From NCBI RefSeq assembly GCF_028858725.1, contig NC_084789.1:33549548-33613547 (forward strand): DNA of 64,000 nt. Direction: 5' to 3'. The translations under genes and the position numbers were made by a program. Under the pieces are notes generated by a model, which saw only the letters and a list, made by a program, of their open reading frames with translations, searched no databases and was not told the origin of the DNA. Source of the DNA: Colius striatus (lineage: Eukaryota > Chordata > Aves > Coliiformes > Coliidae). Shown here in pieces: positions 1 to 10,646 of this stretch (the stretch's first letter is position 1; every line of letters starts with the position of its first letter).

Positions 1-583
1 GCGTATGGGAGCTACAAGAAAGCTGGAAGGCAGACCCCACCTACAATATTAAGTAGATCCCCATGTAATCTATCAGCCAGCACTGCGTCACATTTGCATC
101 TTCTTTCCTGTGGGAGCTATCTCTAATCCCACTCACTTGGACTGCTCAGCTCCCATTGAAAAAATACATGCTGTCATTAGAAGTTACGCCACTGCAGCTG
201 GGCAGTACAAGAAAGCAGGTACGCAGTCCCTACCTACAGCAGTACATAGGTCTACGTTTGAGTCTATCAGCTTGCACTGTGCAACCTATGCAACTGTTTT
301 CCTGTGGGCGCTATCTCCAATCCCACTCTCTTTTCCTGCTCACGTCTCATTGAAAATACAGAGTGTCCGTAGAAGTTATACCACTGCGTATGGGAGCTAC
401 AAGAAAGCAGGAAGGAAGACCCCACCTACAGTGGTACGTAGGTCCAATTGTAGTCTATCAGCTTGCACTGTGACACATTTGCAGCTGCTTTCCTGTGGGA
501 GTTATCTCCAATCCCATGCACTTGGCCTGCTCTATTGCCTTTGAAAAAATACAGGTTGTCAGTAGAAGTTATACCACTGAGTA
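1..583 (+). repeat. Satellite block 1, about 193-bp monomers
   Basis: About three tandem monomers in the forward orientation. Each monomer carries recognisable words in fixed order: GGGAGCTACAAGAAAGCAGG, then a CTACAGTAGTAAGTAGG-like word, CATGTAGTCTATCAGCCAGC, CTGCTTTCCTGTGGGAGC, CCAATCCCACTCACTTGGAC, then a run of A and a TTATACCACTGCGTATG-like end. The monomer length of 193 bp comes from the spacing of equivalent positions in the best-preserved block at the right end of the window (63323, 63516, 63709). Monomers here are visibly diverged from one another. The short open frames seen in every monomer are by-products: 193 is not a multiple of 3. I do not recognise the satellite as a named family. 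Confidence 0.93.
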
Positions 584-948
584 TGTTTGGAGAGTTTTTT
601 GGAGACTTGTCTAGAGGAAAGAGGATATGATAGAATACAGCTGGTTAGGCCGTAAGCATTAAGCAATAAGATATTGGACCCTTGCTCAAGGACGTGGTGT
701 TCTTGAGCAAGAGAGTTGTATGATAACAGGATGAGAAAACAGGAACTTAGTTTGGTTTGAGCAGTAACAAGTATCCAAAGTATGTTGAAACAGGGGCAGG
801 ATTGACATTTAACTGGGAACCAATGATGAGTTTAGCTTTTGCAATATGTCTGAGTCTGATTATTGTATCTATAAAAGAGTTGTATCTTTGTAAATAAAGT
901 TGAGACTTGCTCAGCACTACAGGGTGTGACTGCCTCCCGTCCTCAGCA
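584..948 (+). repeat. ERV-A copy 1, 5' LTR
   Basis: The LTR runs from a TG to a CA placed two bases before the primer site, 365 bp in all. A TATA box (TATAAAAG, 870-877) and a polyadenylation signal (AATAAA, 893-898) lie close together, implying a very short R region. The same sequence recurs reversed at 24273-24629 and 55742-56105 and, with its left end missing, at 29273-29605. The flanking bases on the left are satellite ending in ACTGAGTATG, the same flank as copy 3. Confidence 0.88.
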
Positions 949-950
949 AA

Positions 951-968
951 TGGTGACCCCGACGTGAT
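951..968 (+). other. Primer binding site, tRNA-Trp type
   Basis: TGGTGACCCCGACGTGAT is the complement of the 3' end of tRNA-Trp including CCA. Alpharetroviruses of the avian sarcoma/leukosis group use the same primer. It sits two bases after the LTR, as expected for minus-strand DNA priming. Confidence 0.92.
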
Positions 969-1149
969 AGAGGCTTGGTGCCATGGCGGAACGACAAAGG
1001 GGTTCAGGTCCTACGCTGCAAGGATGGCAATAAGCGTGAAAATAAGGAACACGTCGTGCCCCGGCTGACTGTATAGACGAGCCAGGCCAATCCGTGCCGC
1101 TGGACCTTGAAGGACTGCAACAGTGCGCTGACAAATAGGTATAATAGAT

Positions 1150-2868
1150 ATGGAAAGCCAAGCGACATATGATTTATTTACTGCATACTTGCACAAGCGG
1201 CAGATAAAGGGTATAGATCTTCAAAAGGACCTACCAGGGTTGTTAGCTTATGGATATGCTAAGGGAGTGTTTCAGAATCCACATACAGTGCATGAATTGA
1301 GCGAATGGCGTAAATTTGGGGATTTGCTGTGGGAAGCTACCCTGGAGGCCGATAAGATAGCTGAAAAGTTAGGGAAGCTTTGGTGGATAGTGCACAATGA
1401 GTTGCTGCAACATTAGGCAGAAAAGAAGGCTGCTGAGCACGCAATAGCAGCATAGAATAAGAATAAAAACTATGAGCGTGACTGGTTCCAATCCATCCCG
1501 CTGGCTCCTACTGTCTCAAAAGTAATGCTCCCCCCCCGCATGTAGAAAATGGCCCTGGATGCACGGACGGGGTACGAGAACCATGTGAGCCATCAGTCCC
1601 TCCTGAGAAACAGGAGTGCCGGCCTAAAGAGTCCCCGCCTCCGCCCCCCCACACTAGATGAGCCTGTCCGTGGGGAAGAGAGTGAATTGACGGAGGCCAT
1701 CGCAAGGGAGCGGAGGGAGACTTGGGCTGCACTCGCAAAGGATTGTCTATGAAAAGGGGATGGCGATGCACTGGAAGCAGCCAGAACTTTGGCGTTGCCA
1801 CTGGTATTCCAAACCATTGTGGGGGGAGGTATGCAAGCAACAATTTCTGCTCTGGATTGGAAGTTGTTATCCCAGTTGCGGTCCAAGGTCAGCCAGTTCG
1901 GGGTAAACAGTGAACCAGTGAAACAAATGATTGACTATGTATGGGGAACCCAGTTGCTACTGCCCGCTGACTGTCGAGGCATAGTAAAACTTATTTATAC
2001 ACAACATCAGAAGCTGTTATTTAATGCACATTGGCAGGCATTAGTGAATGAAAGTGTTGAAACTCAGCATCAGCAAGGCGACCCTCTCTATGGTGTGACG
2101 GTGGAAGAGCTGATGGGTTTGGGACCCTTCCTCTGTACGGAGGCTCAGGCTTTGATAGGGCCTGATAAGTGTAGAGAGGCAATGCGATTAGTAAGGGAGG
2201 CTATGGAAAAGGTAAAGGACCCAGGTGGAGTGCCAATATATATGGGAATCAAACAAGGTCGGGATGAAACGTTCGGGACCTTTATTGATAAAGTTGCCTC
2301 CGCCATAGAGAGGGCTGGAGTTCCGGAATATATGCGTGGCGCCTTGCTAAAACAGTGCGCCCTACAGAACTGTAATCCAGCTACAAGGACAGTATTGAGT
2401 ACGTTAGGAGCCAATTGGTCAATTGAAGACGCTTTAGAGCGTATGGCCCAGGTCCCGACAGGTCAACAAGCTTTTCTCGTGGAAGCTATTAAGGAATTGG
2501 GATTAGGATTAAAGGAACAGGCGAAAGCAACTCAGAATCAGGTGTTAGCCGCCCTTGCACCCCTTCAAGCATCCGCTGTGACCACTGAAAGGGGCTCTTC
2601 AAGTGGACGAATAAAGTGTTACCGGTGTGGCGGAATGGGACATTCCCATCGTGAATGCAATGCTACAGGAATCTGGTGTCAAAAATGCCAAACGGACAAT
2701 CACAACACTGGGGCGTGTCGTCGCAGGTCGGAAAACTCCAATTCGAGCGCGTTGAACCGCAGTGGCTGCGCTCAGACACAAGTCGCCGCTGCAGCTCAAC
2801 AGATGTCAGCAGCTGCCTCCAGCCAGCCACAAGTGGGAGCCTCAGAATGGACCTGGCAGCAGCAGTAG
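1150..2868 (+). pseudogene. gag: ERV-A copy 1 gag (matrix, capsid, nucleocapsid), broken
   Basis: The structural polyprotein of ERV-A. The start at 1150 lies about 180 bases after the primer site and opens a matrix-like domain of 88 codons that ends at a TAG (1414-1416). The same codon is CAG in copy 3 and TAG in copy 2. Further stops follow near 1450 and 1545. The long second part, 1789-2868, holds capsid and nucleocapsid: the major homology region starts at about 2248 (IKQGRDETFGTF), and two CX2CX4HX4C zinc knuckles begin at 2617 and 2677. The downstream dUTPase frame overlaps the end of this frame and is shifted by -1. Not functional as it stands. Confidence 0.88.
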
Positions 2869-3545
2869 ATGTTGCCATTATGACAACAAGCCCACAGAAG
2901 ATACCCACCGGAGTGAAAGGTCCAATCACTATAGGGTGACGAACAGTGGGCGCATTGTTGTTAGGACGCTCGTCAACTACCATGCTTGGACTCTTTGTTC
3001 TCCCCGGAGTTATTGATGCAGATTATTTGGGAGAAATTATGATCATGGCCCACATCCCCTTTCCACCAATACAAATGATGAAAAATCAGAGAACTGAGCA
3101 ATTAATACCACTGGAACAAATGTCAAAAGGAATAAGACCAATAAAAGAGGACTTAAGATGAGAAGGGGGATTTGGATCCATGGGAGGACTTACACTGTTG
3201 ACAATGGATCTCAGTGAAAGGCCTAGACGCAAAATAGACCTTGAATTTCAAGGACAAAAAAGGTCCTTGATGGGATTATTGGACACAGGGGCAGATTCCA
3301 GCATTATCAGCCCAAGATGTTGGCCACAACACTGACCCCTGCAACCCGCAGCAACTACTGTGACTGGGGTAGGAGGACTTACTCTGGCTAGTCGCTCTCC
3401 ACCCATCTTGGTTCATGTGGATGAGAAACCCATAACTGCTAGTTTTTCTGTTGTGCAGCTGCCTCCAACCGTGCAATGTCTTATTGGTCGAGACATACAA
3501 GCCCAGATAGGAATGGACCTAACAAATGAGCACCCTTTGGCATAA
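2812..3545 (+). pseudogene. pro: ERV-A copy 1 dUTPase-protease, broken
   Basis: A dUTPase domain followed in the same frame by an aspartic protease, the betaretrovirus arrangement. dUTPase motifs seen are GRSS, GVIDADYLGE and a glycine-rich GGFGSMG near the end; the first motif reads RMDL where an aromatic residue is usual. The protease has LLDTGADSS with the catalytic DTG at about 3282 and a later IGRD. In-frame stops interrupt it at 2937, 3159 and 3333; at the second, the matching codon in copy 2 is GGA. dUTPase would limit uracil incorporation during reverse transcription, and protease would mature Gag and Pol. Confidence 0.87.
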
Positions 3546-3548
3546 TGG

Positions 3549-5723
3549 CCATTGCATGGACTTTCCCACTTCCTATTACCTGGAAAACAGCCGAGCCAGT
3601 ATGGGTTAAGCAGTGGCCTTTAAAGGGGAAAGTCTTGAGCATGCTCATGAGTTAGTGCAAGAGCAACTTGCCCAAGGACATTTAAAGTTATCTACAAGCC
3701 CGTGGAACACTCCTGTATTTGTTATTAAAAAGAGATCTGGCAAGTATTGTTTGTTACATGACCTACGTGCAGTAAATGAACAAATGGAACCTATGGGAGC
3801 ATTGTAGCCAGAACTACCTAGTCTGGCTATGATTCCACAGGGTTGGCCACTGTTAATCGTAGATCTAAAGGACTGCTTTTTTACCATTGTCTTACATCAG
3901 CGGGATACACAACAGTTTGCTTTTACCTTGCCTGCAATAAATAGGGAAGGTCTCGACCATCGTTTTGAATGGACAGTTTTGCCCCAAGGAATGTGTAACA
4001 GCCAAACTATCTGTCAGCTGAATGTTGACGCAGCTTGACAATCCCTTCGATGATGATGGCCTAACGTTATCATCTACCATTACATGGATGATATCCTCTT
4101 TTCTCAGCCTGCACCATTTACGGAACAACAGGTGGAGGAGATTCGACAGGCACTGGCTCAATGTCACCTTGTGCTAGCTCCAGGAAAGGCTCAGCATACA
4201 GCTCCATGGAAATATCTTGGATGGTCTTTATCAGAACAACTCGTAGTACCACAGAAGCTACAGCTCCAACTACAAATAAAGACCCTGAATGATGCTCAGA
4301 AGCTTTTAGTGGATCTGCAGTTATTAAAACTAATAGTGGGAATACCCAACGAGTTGTTAGAAAAACTACGACCACTTTTGAAAGGAACCAACCCCACGCG
4401 TCAAATACAGGTAACACCAGAGCTTCAGGATGCGCTTCAACAAATTATGGACTGTGTCATACAAGGGCAGGTCCAACGTCACGGTGTTGACTTACCTATT
4501 GACTTAACCATCTGGTATAGCACAAAGTATTTACTTGGGGCCTTGACACAATCTCAAAAGAAAATGGGGGAGGTATGGGTTCTAGAATGGATTTCCCCAG
4601 CCTTACAACAAACAAAAACCCTTTTTCAAAAAATTGAGATGTTGGCGGGACTAATAAAAAAGGGTCATGAAAGAGCATTACAAGTAACTGGTGCTGAGCC
4701 GCATACGATAAGGATACCAATGAAAAAGGACTTTTTACAATGGTATTTAGACGATACAGAAGATCTTCAGGAGGCGCTCTTAGGTGGCGGCAGTATAGTA
4801 GCAACAGACAAAATAATAAAAGGACCATTACAATGGCTAGGAAAATGGAATTGGCTAGTACGACCCAAACGAGAGCCGGCCCCCATCGCGGATGCGTTGA
4901 CAGCATACACGGATGCAGGAAGAAAGTCTAGAACGGCGGCAGTAACCTGACAAGTGGAAGGGCAGTGGAAGCAGCAACTAATAAAAGCAGAAGAGAAAGA
5001 CACATTACAAACCTTGGAACTGTTGGCAGTAGTATGGGCCATGATGAACCTGAAAGGGCCCCTGAATGTGGTTACAGATTCGTTCTATGTCATGGGTATT
5101 GTAGAGAGAATCGAGGACGTCTCCATTAAGGAAGTGCAGAATCCCAGACTATTTGAATTATTAATACAGCTGCAGAAGGCAATAAAGCTTAGGGAGGATG
5201 TTTATGCCATTATACATATCAGGAGCCATAAATGGGACATTGGGCTGGGAGAAGGTAATGCTACGGCAGATAAGCTGGTCACAGTGACACATAACACGCC
5301 TCTGTCCAAACAGATACTAGCCAGAGAATCGCACTTCCTGTTTCATCAGAATGCACGGGGCTTACACCTAGAGTTTCAGTTATCGCTAAAGGATGCAAAG
5401 GCTATTGTTAGAGCTTGTCCCATTTATAGCCATCGCATTGGAGGTGTTGGCTTAGGCTTGGGGATGAACCCTAGAGGATTATCTGTAAATGGAATTTGGC
5501 AGATGGATGTCACTCATGTGGCAGAGTTTGGAAGACTAAAATATGTGCATGTAACCGTAGAAACATGGAGCAAATTCGTTTGGGCAACAGCACAGACAGG
5601 GGAGAGGGCCATACATGTGGAGCGTCATTTATATAGTAGTTTTGCGGTAATGGGAATTCCTTAGAAAATAAAGACAGACAATGGGCCGGCCTATATAAGC
5701 AGAAGCATAGAACAGTTCACGAG
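3549..5723 (+). pseudogene. pol: ERV-A copy 1 pol (RT, RNase H, partial integrase), broken
   Basis: Reverse transcriptase, RNase H and the first part of integrase. Visible motifs: [20 protein letters not shown] with a catalytic Asp, LPQGM, and YMDD at 4081-4092; RNase H has YTDAG and VTDSFYV; integrase has HQNARGL of the zinc domain, MDVTHVAEF and KTDNGPAYIS with two catalytic Asp. One zinc-ligand position reads Tyr (CPIYSH), where copies 2 and 3 have CPICSH. In-frame stops occur near 3805, 4036, 4948 and 5662. The frame ends at the ERV-L1 LTR, before the catalytic Glu. Confidence 0.9.
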
Positions 5724-6276
5724 TGTAGTGGGTCTGGCACGGTAGTGATCTTCCACAGCAGCTCCTGCAGTGCTGTGCTTACTGTTGATATCAATATTAT
5801 GACTACCGCTTGCACAACATCAGGACTGTCCCTCCAGCATTCCTTCCCCCACCTTCACCAATAGCTGTGGGTGGGCATGATCTTGGGAGGGACTATGGCC
5901 AGGACAGCTGACCCAGGCTGACCAAGGAGATATCCCATACCATATGACGTCAGCTCAGTAATATAAACTGGGGGAGAGGAGCAGGAAGGGAAGGCGAGAT
6001 TCATTTCTGGCCTTCCCAAAGCAACCGCTACGCGTACTGAAGCCCTGCTTCTCGGGAGGTGGCCGGACATCGCTGCTGATGGGAAGTAGAGAGTAACAGC
6101 TTATCTGCTTTTGCTTTGCTTCCCGCGCACGCGGCTTTGCTGCTTATTTATTAAACTGCTTTTATCTCAACCCACGAGACTCCCATCTTATTTTCTCCCC
6201 TTCCCTGGCTTGCTGAGGAGGTGGGGGATAAAGCGGTGTGGTGGGCACCTGACATCCAGCCAGGCTCAAACTACCA
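5724..6276 (+). repeat. ERV-L1 5' LTR
   Basis: Starts TGTAGTGGGTCTGG and ends at CTACCA, matching 11849-12402 along its whole length with scattered single-base differences (for example CTGGCACGG against CTGGGATGG near the start). It carries promoter elements at 5945-5967 and an ATTAAA polyadenylation signal at 6150-6155. It is unrelated by eye to the LTR of ERV-L2, although the two internal regions are clearly homologous. Confidence 0.9.
5945..5967 (+). promoter_or_regulatory. CRE palindrome plus TATA box in ERV-L1 U3
   Basis: A perfect TGACGTCA (5945-5952) stands just upstream of ATATAAA (5961-5967). The octamer is the consensus for CREB/ATF factors. Both sites are kept in the 3' LTR, where the octamer lies at 12070-12077. 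CRE-driven transcription of this element is inferred, not shown. Confidence 0.7.
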
Positions 6277-6285
6277 CAGCCCTTT

Positions 6286-6303
6286 TGGCGCCCAACGTGA
6301 GGC
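6286..6303 (+). other. Primer binding site, tRNA-Lys1,2 type
   Basis: TGGCGCCCAACGTGAGGC differs at one position from the complement of tRNA-Lys1,2. ERV-L2 has an equivalent site with a different single mismatch (53780-53797), so the shared ancestor probably used this primer. Confidence 0.85.
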
Positions 6304-6351
6304 GAGATAATAGCAGTTTTACATTAACTCCATTGCAATTACAGTAAGCCA

Positions 6352-6801
6352 ATGAGTGCAAAGTTCCCGTGCTGGTCACGGAGCCTTGCTGTTATGCAGC
6401 TTATCTTACACTTTCTAATGTTTGGGAACACGATGCTACTAACATTGACTATCTGCTGTGCTTTAACCTTAATAGCTTTGCTAAGCTGGCTATATAATTT
6501 TGTGAAAAGGATGAAAGGGCCTGGGAACATGATGGTCCAAATAATAATAGCAAGTCTCATTCTGTTACTGATGAATTTAGTGTGCTGTGGGAGCTATCTT
6601 GTGGAGGCCATGGGGCAAAGCACCTCTTTCTCCTCAGCTCGGACTGATCTAGAAAATTTTGTTACACAGACTTCCCAGGTCCTTAGTCACCCTTATACGA
6701 GAGTTTTAATATTACTAATTAACATGATATATTATATATCTTGTGGAATCTGGAGTCATCTGGGTATCAGAGAGTACAAATTTGCGATGGAAACATGTTA
6801 A
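6352..6801 (+). CDS. Hydrophobic multi-pass leader ORF upstream of class III Gag
   Basis: A 149-codon frame starting 49 bases after the primer site, so it is the first AUG of the genomic RNA. It is strongly hydrophobic, with apparent membrane segments at residues about 13-48 (long enough for two passes), 62-84 and 112-133, joined by short basic or polar loops. It overlaps the gag frame by 61 bases in another frame. ERV-L2 has a corresponding first frame about 50 bases after its primer site, with several hydrophobic stretches, but there it is continuous with Gag. The split here may be a frameshift in an originally fused product. The sequence matches no family I know, and a spumavirus-like leader/signal peptide role is only a guess. 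Confidence 0.6.
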   Translation: MSAKFPCWSRSLAVMQLILHFLMFGNTMLLTLTICCALTLIALLSWLYNFVKRMKGPGNMMVQIIIASLILLLMNLVCCGSYLVEAMGQSTSFSSARTDLENFVTQTSQVLSHPYTRVLILLINMIYYISCGIWSHLGIREYKFAMETC

Positions 6802-8315
6802 AATGCCTCCTGAAGCGGCCAGTCCCTGGGTGGCAGGGTGTGTGGATGAATTTGGGCAAATTCCTAGGACGGTTATCACCTCCTGTAACCTGGGATTTTA
6901 CACCTGAACAGATAAAAAACCCTGCTTTACTGGCACGCCACCTGATAGAAGGGTGTCTTACCTACCCTAATGAGGCCCATCAGGTTCAGGCACTATACTG
7001 GGGCCTAGACTCTGCCTACCGAGCTGCATTCCAGTCCTCTCAGAGAACTATCATTGAAGTGGAAACTCAAACGGTACCTGAGACCACCATAGTTGAGTCA
7101 GTCGCAGTCCAGCCCTCTCAGAGAACTATGGCCGAGGTGGAAATTCAAACTATACCTGAAACTACCATGGTTGAGTCAGGGAATCAAACAACAACCACAG
7201 TGGTTGCCCCAGTAGTGAAAAAGAAGCAGTGGATAAGGAGGTCAAGTCCATATCATCGATTAGTAAGGGCAGAAGAGGAGGAAGAGGAAAGGCTAGAAGA
7301 AGAAACTGGTCCTTCGGTAAGGAGATCAGGAGAAGAAGTGAAAGAAATCGAAAAGGAAATGGAAACTACTCGGTCCCTCACCTCAACAGAACTTAGAGAT
7401 ATGCGAAAAGATTACAGTCGCCAGCCAGGTGAGCGGATTGGTGCCTGGCTGCTCCGATGTTGGGATAACGGGGCTGACAGTCAGCAATTCGAAGGCAGAG
7501 AAGCCCAACAGCTAGGATCTGTTGCTAGGGACCGGGGAATTGATAGAGGCATTGGAAAGAAGACCTCAATTTGTAGTCTCTGGAAACGGCTCCTCTCAAG
7601 TGTAAGGGAGAGATACCCATTCAAGGAAGACCTTGTAAATGCCCGAGGAAAGTGGACTAGAGCTGATGAAGGGATCCAATATCTAAGGGAATTAGCTGTG
7701 TTGGAAGTCATCTATGGTGATCTAGATAATGCCGAGGTCTCCACAGATCCAGACGATGTCCAGTGTACACGGGCCATGTTGAGAAAAGTGATTCAGAGTG
7801 CCCCAGCTACATATTCGAATATCCTGGCAATGGTGTATCATCCAGACATGGACATACCAACAGTGGAGAGGGTATCTTCTTGGTTACAGAACTATGAAGA
7901 GAGCCTCTGCACCTCCTCATCAGTGTGGGATGATGGTCTGACTGTCAGATCTGCCTCAAGAATTCAGTCATCCACTGTCCCGACCAGGGGAAAAGGAAGT
8001 CCCAGACGCAGGAGTACACCGCGAAATGAACTCTGGCTTGTTTTGCGTAGCCAAGGAGAGGATATGAGGAAGTGGGATGGTGAACCCACTTTTAAGCTGG
8101 AAGCGCGTGTACGTGAACTAAGGGGGAAGACAGCTGTTAGAAAAGGACCACCCAAGAGGGCTGTCAGCATAGTAACAGCCAAAACAAAAGAGGACAATCA
8201 ACAATCTCCAAGACATAGAAGAACTGCAACTACTTCCTTCGATGCCAATGAGGAGACTTCAGGTCTGCAATTGCAAGGATCAGATAGCGAAAACTCTGAT
8301 GAAGAACAGAAATAG
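6741..8315 (+). CDS. gag: ERV-L1 gag, class III, no zinc knuckle
   Basis: An open frame of 524 codons assigned as Gag from its position before protease and its homology to the equivalent frame of ERV-L2 (shared blocks: LRDMRKDYSRQP with AWLLRCW, GREAQQLGS, RERYPFKED, GIQYLRELAV, DPDDVQCT). The N-terminal part has repeated Gln/Thr-rich segments (VETQT, VEIQT), then an acidic Glu-rich stretch, then the conserved capsid-like core. The C-terminal part is basic and Ser/Thr-rich; I see no CCHC motif, as in spumavirus Gag. The first ATG of the frame is not necessarily the true start, because the sequence before it may belong to the hydrophobic leader. It ends in TAG, after which the same frame continues into protease. 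Confidence 0.8.
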   Translation: MWNLESSGYQRVQICDGNMLKCLLKRPVPGWQGVWMNLGKFLGRLSPPVTWDFTPEQIKNPALLARHLIEGCLTYPNEAHQVQALYWGLDSAYRAAFQSSQRTIIEVETQTVPETTIVESVAVQPSQRTMAEVEIQTIPETTMVESGNQTTTTVVAPVVKKKQWIRRSSPYHRLVRAEEEEEERLEEETGPSVRRSGEEVKEIEKEMETTRSLTSTELRDMRKDYSRQPGERIGAWLLRCWDNGADSQQFEGREAQQLGSVARDRGIDRGIGKKTSICSLWKRLLSSVRERYPFKEDLVNARGKWTRADEGIQYLRELAVLEVIYGDLDNAEVSTDPDDVQCTRAMLRKVIQSAPATYSNILAMVYHPDMDIPTVERVSSWLQNYEESLCTSSSVWDDGLTVRSASRIQSSTVPTRGKGSPRRRSTPRNELWLVLRSQGEDMRKWDGEPTFKLEARVRELRGKTAVRKGPPKRAVSIVTAKTKEDNQQSPRHRRTATTSFDANEETSGLQLQGSDSENSDEEQK

Positions 8316-10646
8316 AGGGTCCCTGCCTCCAACCAGGAGGAGGAAAGGGATGACCGAATCTACTGGACTGTGTGGGTTCGATGGCCTGGCACATCAAACC
8401 CACAAAGGTATAAAGCCTTAGTAGACACAGGGGCACAGTGTACATTGATGCCATCAAGGTATAGAGGCACAGATTCTGTCTGGATCTCTGGAGTGACAGG
8501 GGGATGTGAAGAATTATCTGTATTAGAGGCTGAAGTGAGCTTAACAGGGGACAAATGGAAAAAACACCCCATTGTGACTGGTCCAGAGGCCCCTTGTATT
8601 CTTGGCATAGACTACCTCAGGAGAGGGTACTTCAAAGACCCCAAGGGGTATTGATGGGCTTTTGGTGTAGCCACTGTAGATGCAGAGAAAATCAAACAAC
8701 TCTCTAATTTACCTGGCCTCTCAGAAGACCCTTTTGTTGTGGGATTGCTGCAAGTTCAAGAGCAACAGGTACCAATTGCTACCAGGACGGTGCACCGGAG
8801 GCAATATCGCAACAACCGAGATTCCCTGACTCCCATCCGTGAGTTGATTCATCAACTGGAGGCTCAAGGAGTAATTAGCAAAACTCATTCCCCATTTAAT
8901 AGTCCCATATGGCCTGTGAAAAAATCTGATGGAGGGGAGTGCAGGTTAACAGTAGACTATTGTGGCCTGAACGAAGTGACACCACCACTGAGTGCTGCTG
9001 TACCAGACATGTTAGAGCTCCAGTATGAACTGGAGTCAAAAGCAGCCAAGTGGTATGCTACGATTGACATCGCTAATGCATTCTTCTCAATTCCATTGGC
9101 AGCAGAGTGCAGGCCACAATTTGCCTTCACATGGAGAGGTGTCCAATATACTTGGAATCGATTGCCCCAGGGGTGGAAACATAGTCCTACTATTTGCCAT
9201 GGTCTAATCCAAACTGTGCTGGAAATGGGTGATGCCCCTGAACATTTACAGTACATTGATGACATAATTGTATGGGGCAACAAGGCAGAAGAAGTGTTTG
9301 AGAAAGGGAAAAGAATAATACAGATTCTCCTAAAAGCTGGTTTTGCTATAAAAAGAAGCAAAGTAAAGGGACCTGCACAAGACATAAAGTTTTTGGACAT
9401 AAAATGGCAAGATTGGCGTCAGCATGTACCTATGGATGTTGTGAATAAAATAGCTACTATGTCTCAACCAACTAATAAGAAAGAAACACAAGCTTTCCTG
9501 GGCCTTGTGGGATTCTGGAGGATGCATATCCCAGTTTATAGTCAACTTGTGAGCCCTCTCTTTAGAGTAACCAGAAAGAAGAACTGTTTTGAGTGGAGCC
9601 TTGAGCAACAACAAGCTTTTCAACAAATTAAAAAGGAAATAGCTCGTGCAGTCGCCCTTGGGCCCATCCGTACAGGATCAGATGTGCAGAATATCCTCTA
9701 CACTGCCGCTGGAGAGCATGGTCTCACCTGGGGCCTCTGGCAGAAAACATCTGGAGAAACCCGAGGTCGACCATTAGGGTTTTGGAGCCGAGGATATCGA
9801 GGATCGGAAGCCCACTACACCCCAACTGAAAAAGAAATACTAGCAGCATATGAGGGACTTCGAGCTGCTTCAGAAGTCATTGGCACAGAAGCTCATCTCC
9901 TCTTGGCACCACGTCTGCCTGTGTTACAATGGATGTTCAAAGGGAAAACCCCTTCTATACATCATGCAATCAGCGCTACATGGAGTAAGTGGATGGCGTT
10001 GATTACACAAAGATCTCGGCTGGGGAAATCTAATCGCCCAGGAATCCTGGAAGAAATCATGGACTGGCCAGAAGGCAGAGATTTTGGAGCACTGCCTGAG
10101 GAAGTAGCTCGTGCCCAAGAGGCACCACCATATAATGAACTATCAGAAGATGAGAGGCATTATGCTTTGTTTACTGATGGATCCTGCCACGTGGTAGGAA
10201 ATCATCGTAAGTGGAAAGCTGCTGTGTGGAGTCCCACACGACGAGTTGTTGAGGCCACTGAAGGAGAAGGTGAGTCAAGTCAGTTTGCTGAAGTGAAGGC
10301 TATCCAACTAGCTCTAAAGATTGCAGAACGAGAGAAGTGGCCAGTACTCTATCTTTATACTGACTCCCGGATGGTGGCTAATGCTCTATGGGGATGGCTA
10401 CAGCAATGGAAGAAGACCAACTGGCAGCGCAAGGGTAAACCCATCTGGGCTGCTGCATTATGGCAAGACATTGCTGCTCGGGTGGAAAATATGGCTCTGA
10501 AAGTACGCCATGTAGATGCTCACGTGCCAAAAAGCCGTGCCAATGAAGAACAGTGGAACAACCAACAGGTAGATAAAGCTGTCAAAATTGAACTAGCTCA
10601 GGTAGACCTAGACTGGGAGCGTAAAGGTGAGCTATTTATAGCTTGA
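8316..10646 (+). pseudogene. pol: ERV-L1 protease, reverse transcriptase and RNase H
   Basis: This continues the Gag frame after the amber codon. Protease has LVDTGAQ near 8420 and ILGIDYL. An in-frame TGA at 8652-8654 replaces an Arg codon (CGG in ERV-L2). Reverse transcriptase follows with LTVDYCGLNE, TIDIANAFFSIPL, RLPQGWKHSP and YIDD (9252-9263), then a connection domain and RNase H with LFTDGSC, FAEVKAIQLAL, YTDSRMV and HVDAH. The block closes at a second TGA (10644-10646), again at an Arg codon of ERV-L2. The YIDD box and overall pattern fit the class III/spuma-like ERVs that are abundant in birds. Confidence 0.9.

Larger units (their letters stand above)
584..5723 (+). mobile_element. 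ERV-A copy 1, class II provirus, 3' end replaced
   Basis: A class II endogenous retrovirus in the order LTR, tRNA-Trp primer site, gag, dUTPase, protease, reverse transcriptase, RNase H, integrase. It inserted into satellite and is cut off inside integrase exactly where the ERV-L1 5' LTR begins, so the integrase C-terminus, env and 3' LTR are absent. The dUTPase domain is a betaretrovirus trait, while the primer site and the Env of sibling copies are alpharetrovirus-like. Every gene carries stops or indels, so this is a fossil. Three other copies lie in the window (24273-26510, 29273-34600, 45713-56105). Confidence 0.9.

Noticed and set aside
951..968. tRNA genes at sequences matching tRNA 3' ends
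   Set aside because: Only 18 bases match, in antisense, directly after LTRs. They are retroviral primer binding sites; no tRNA body is present.
8957..9400. Minus-strand frame within ERV-L1 pol
   Set aside because: Antisense shadow of reverse transcriptase with no recognisable content.
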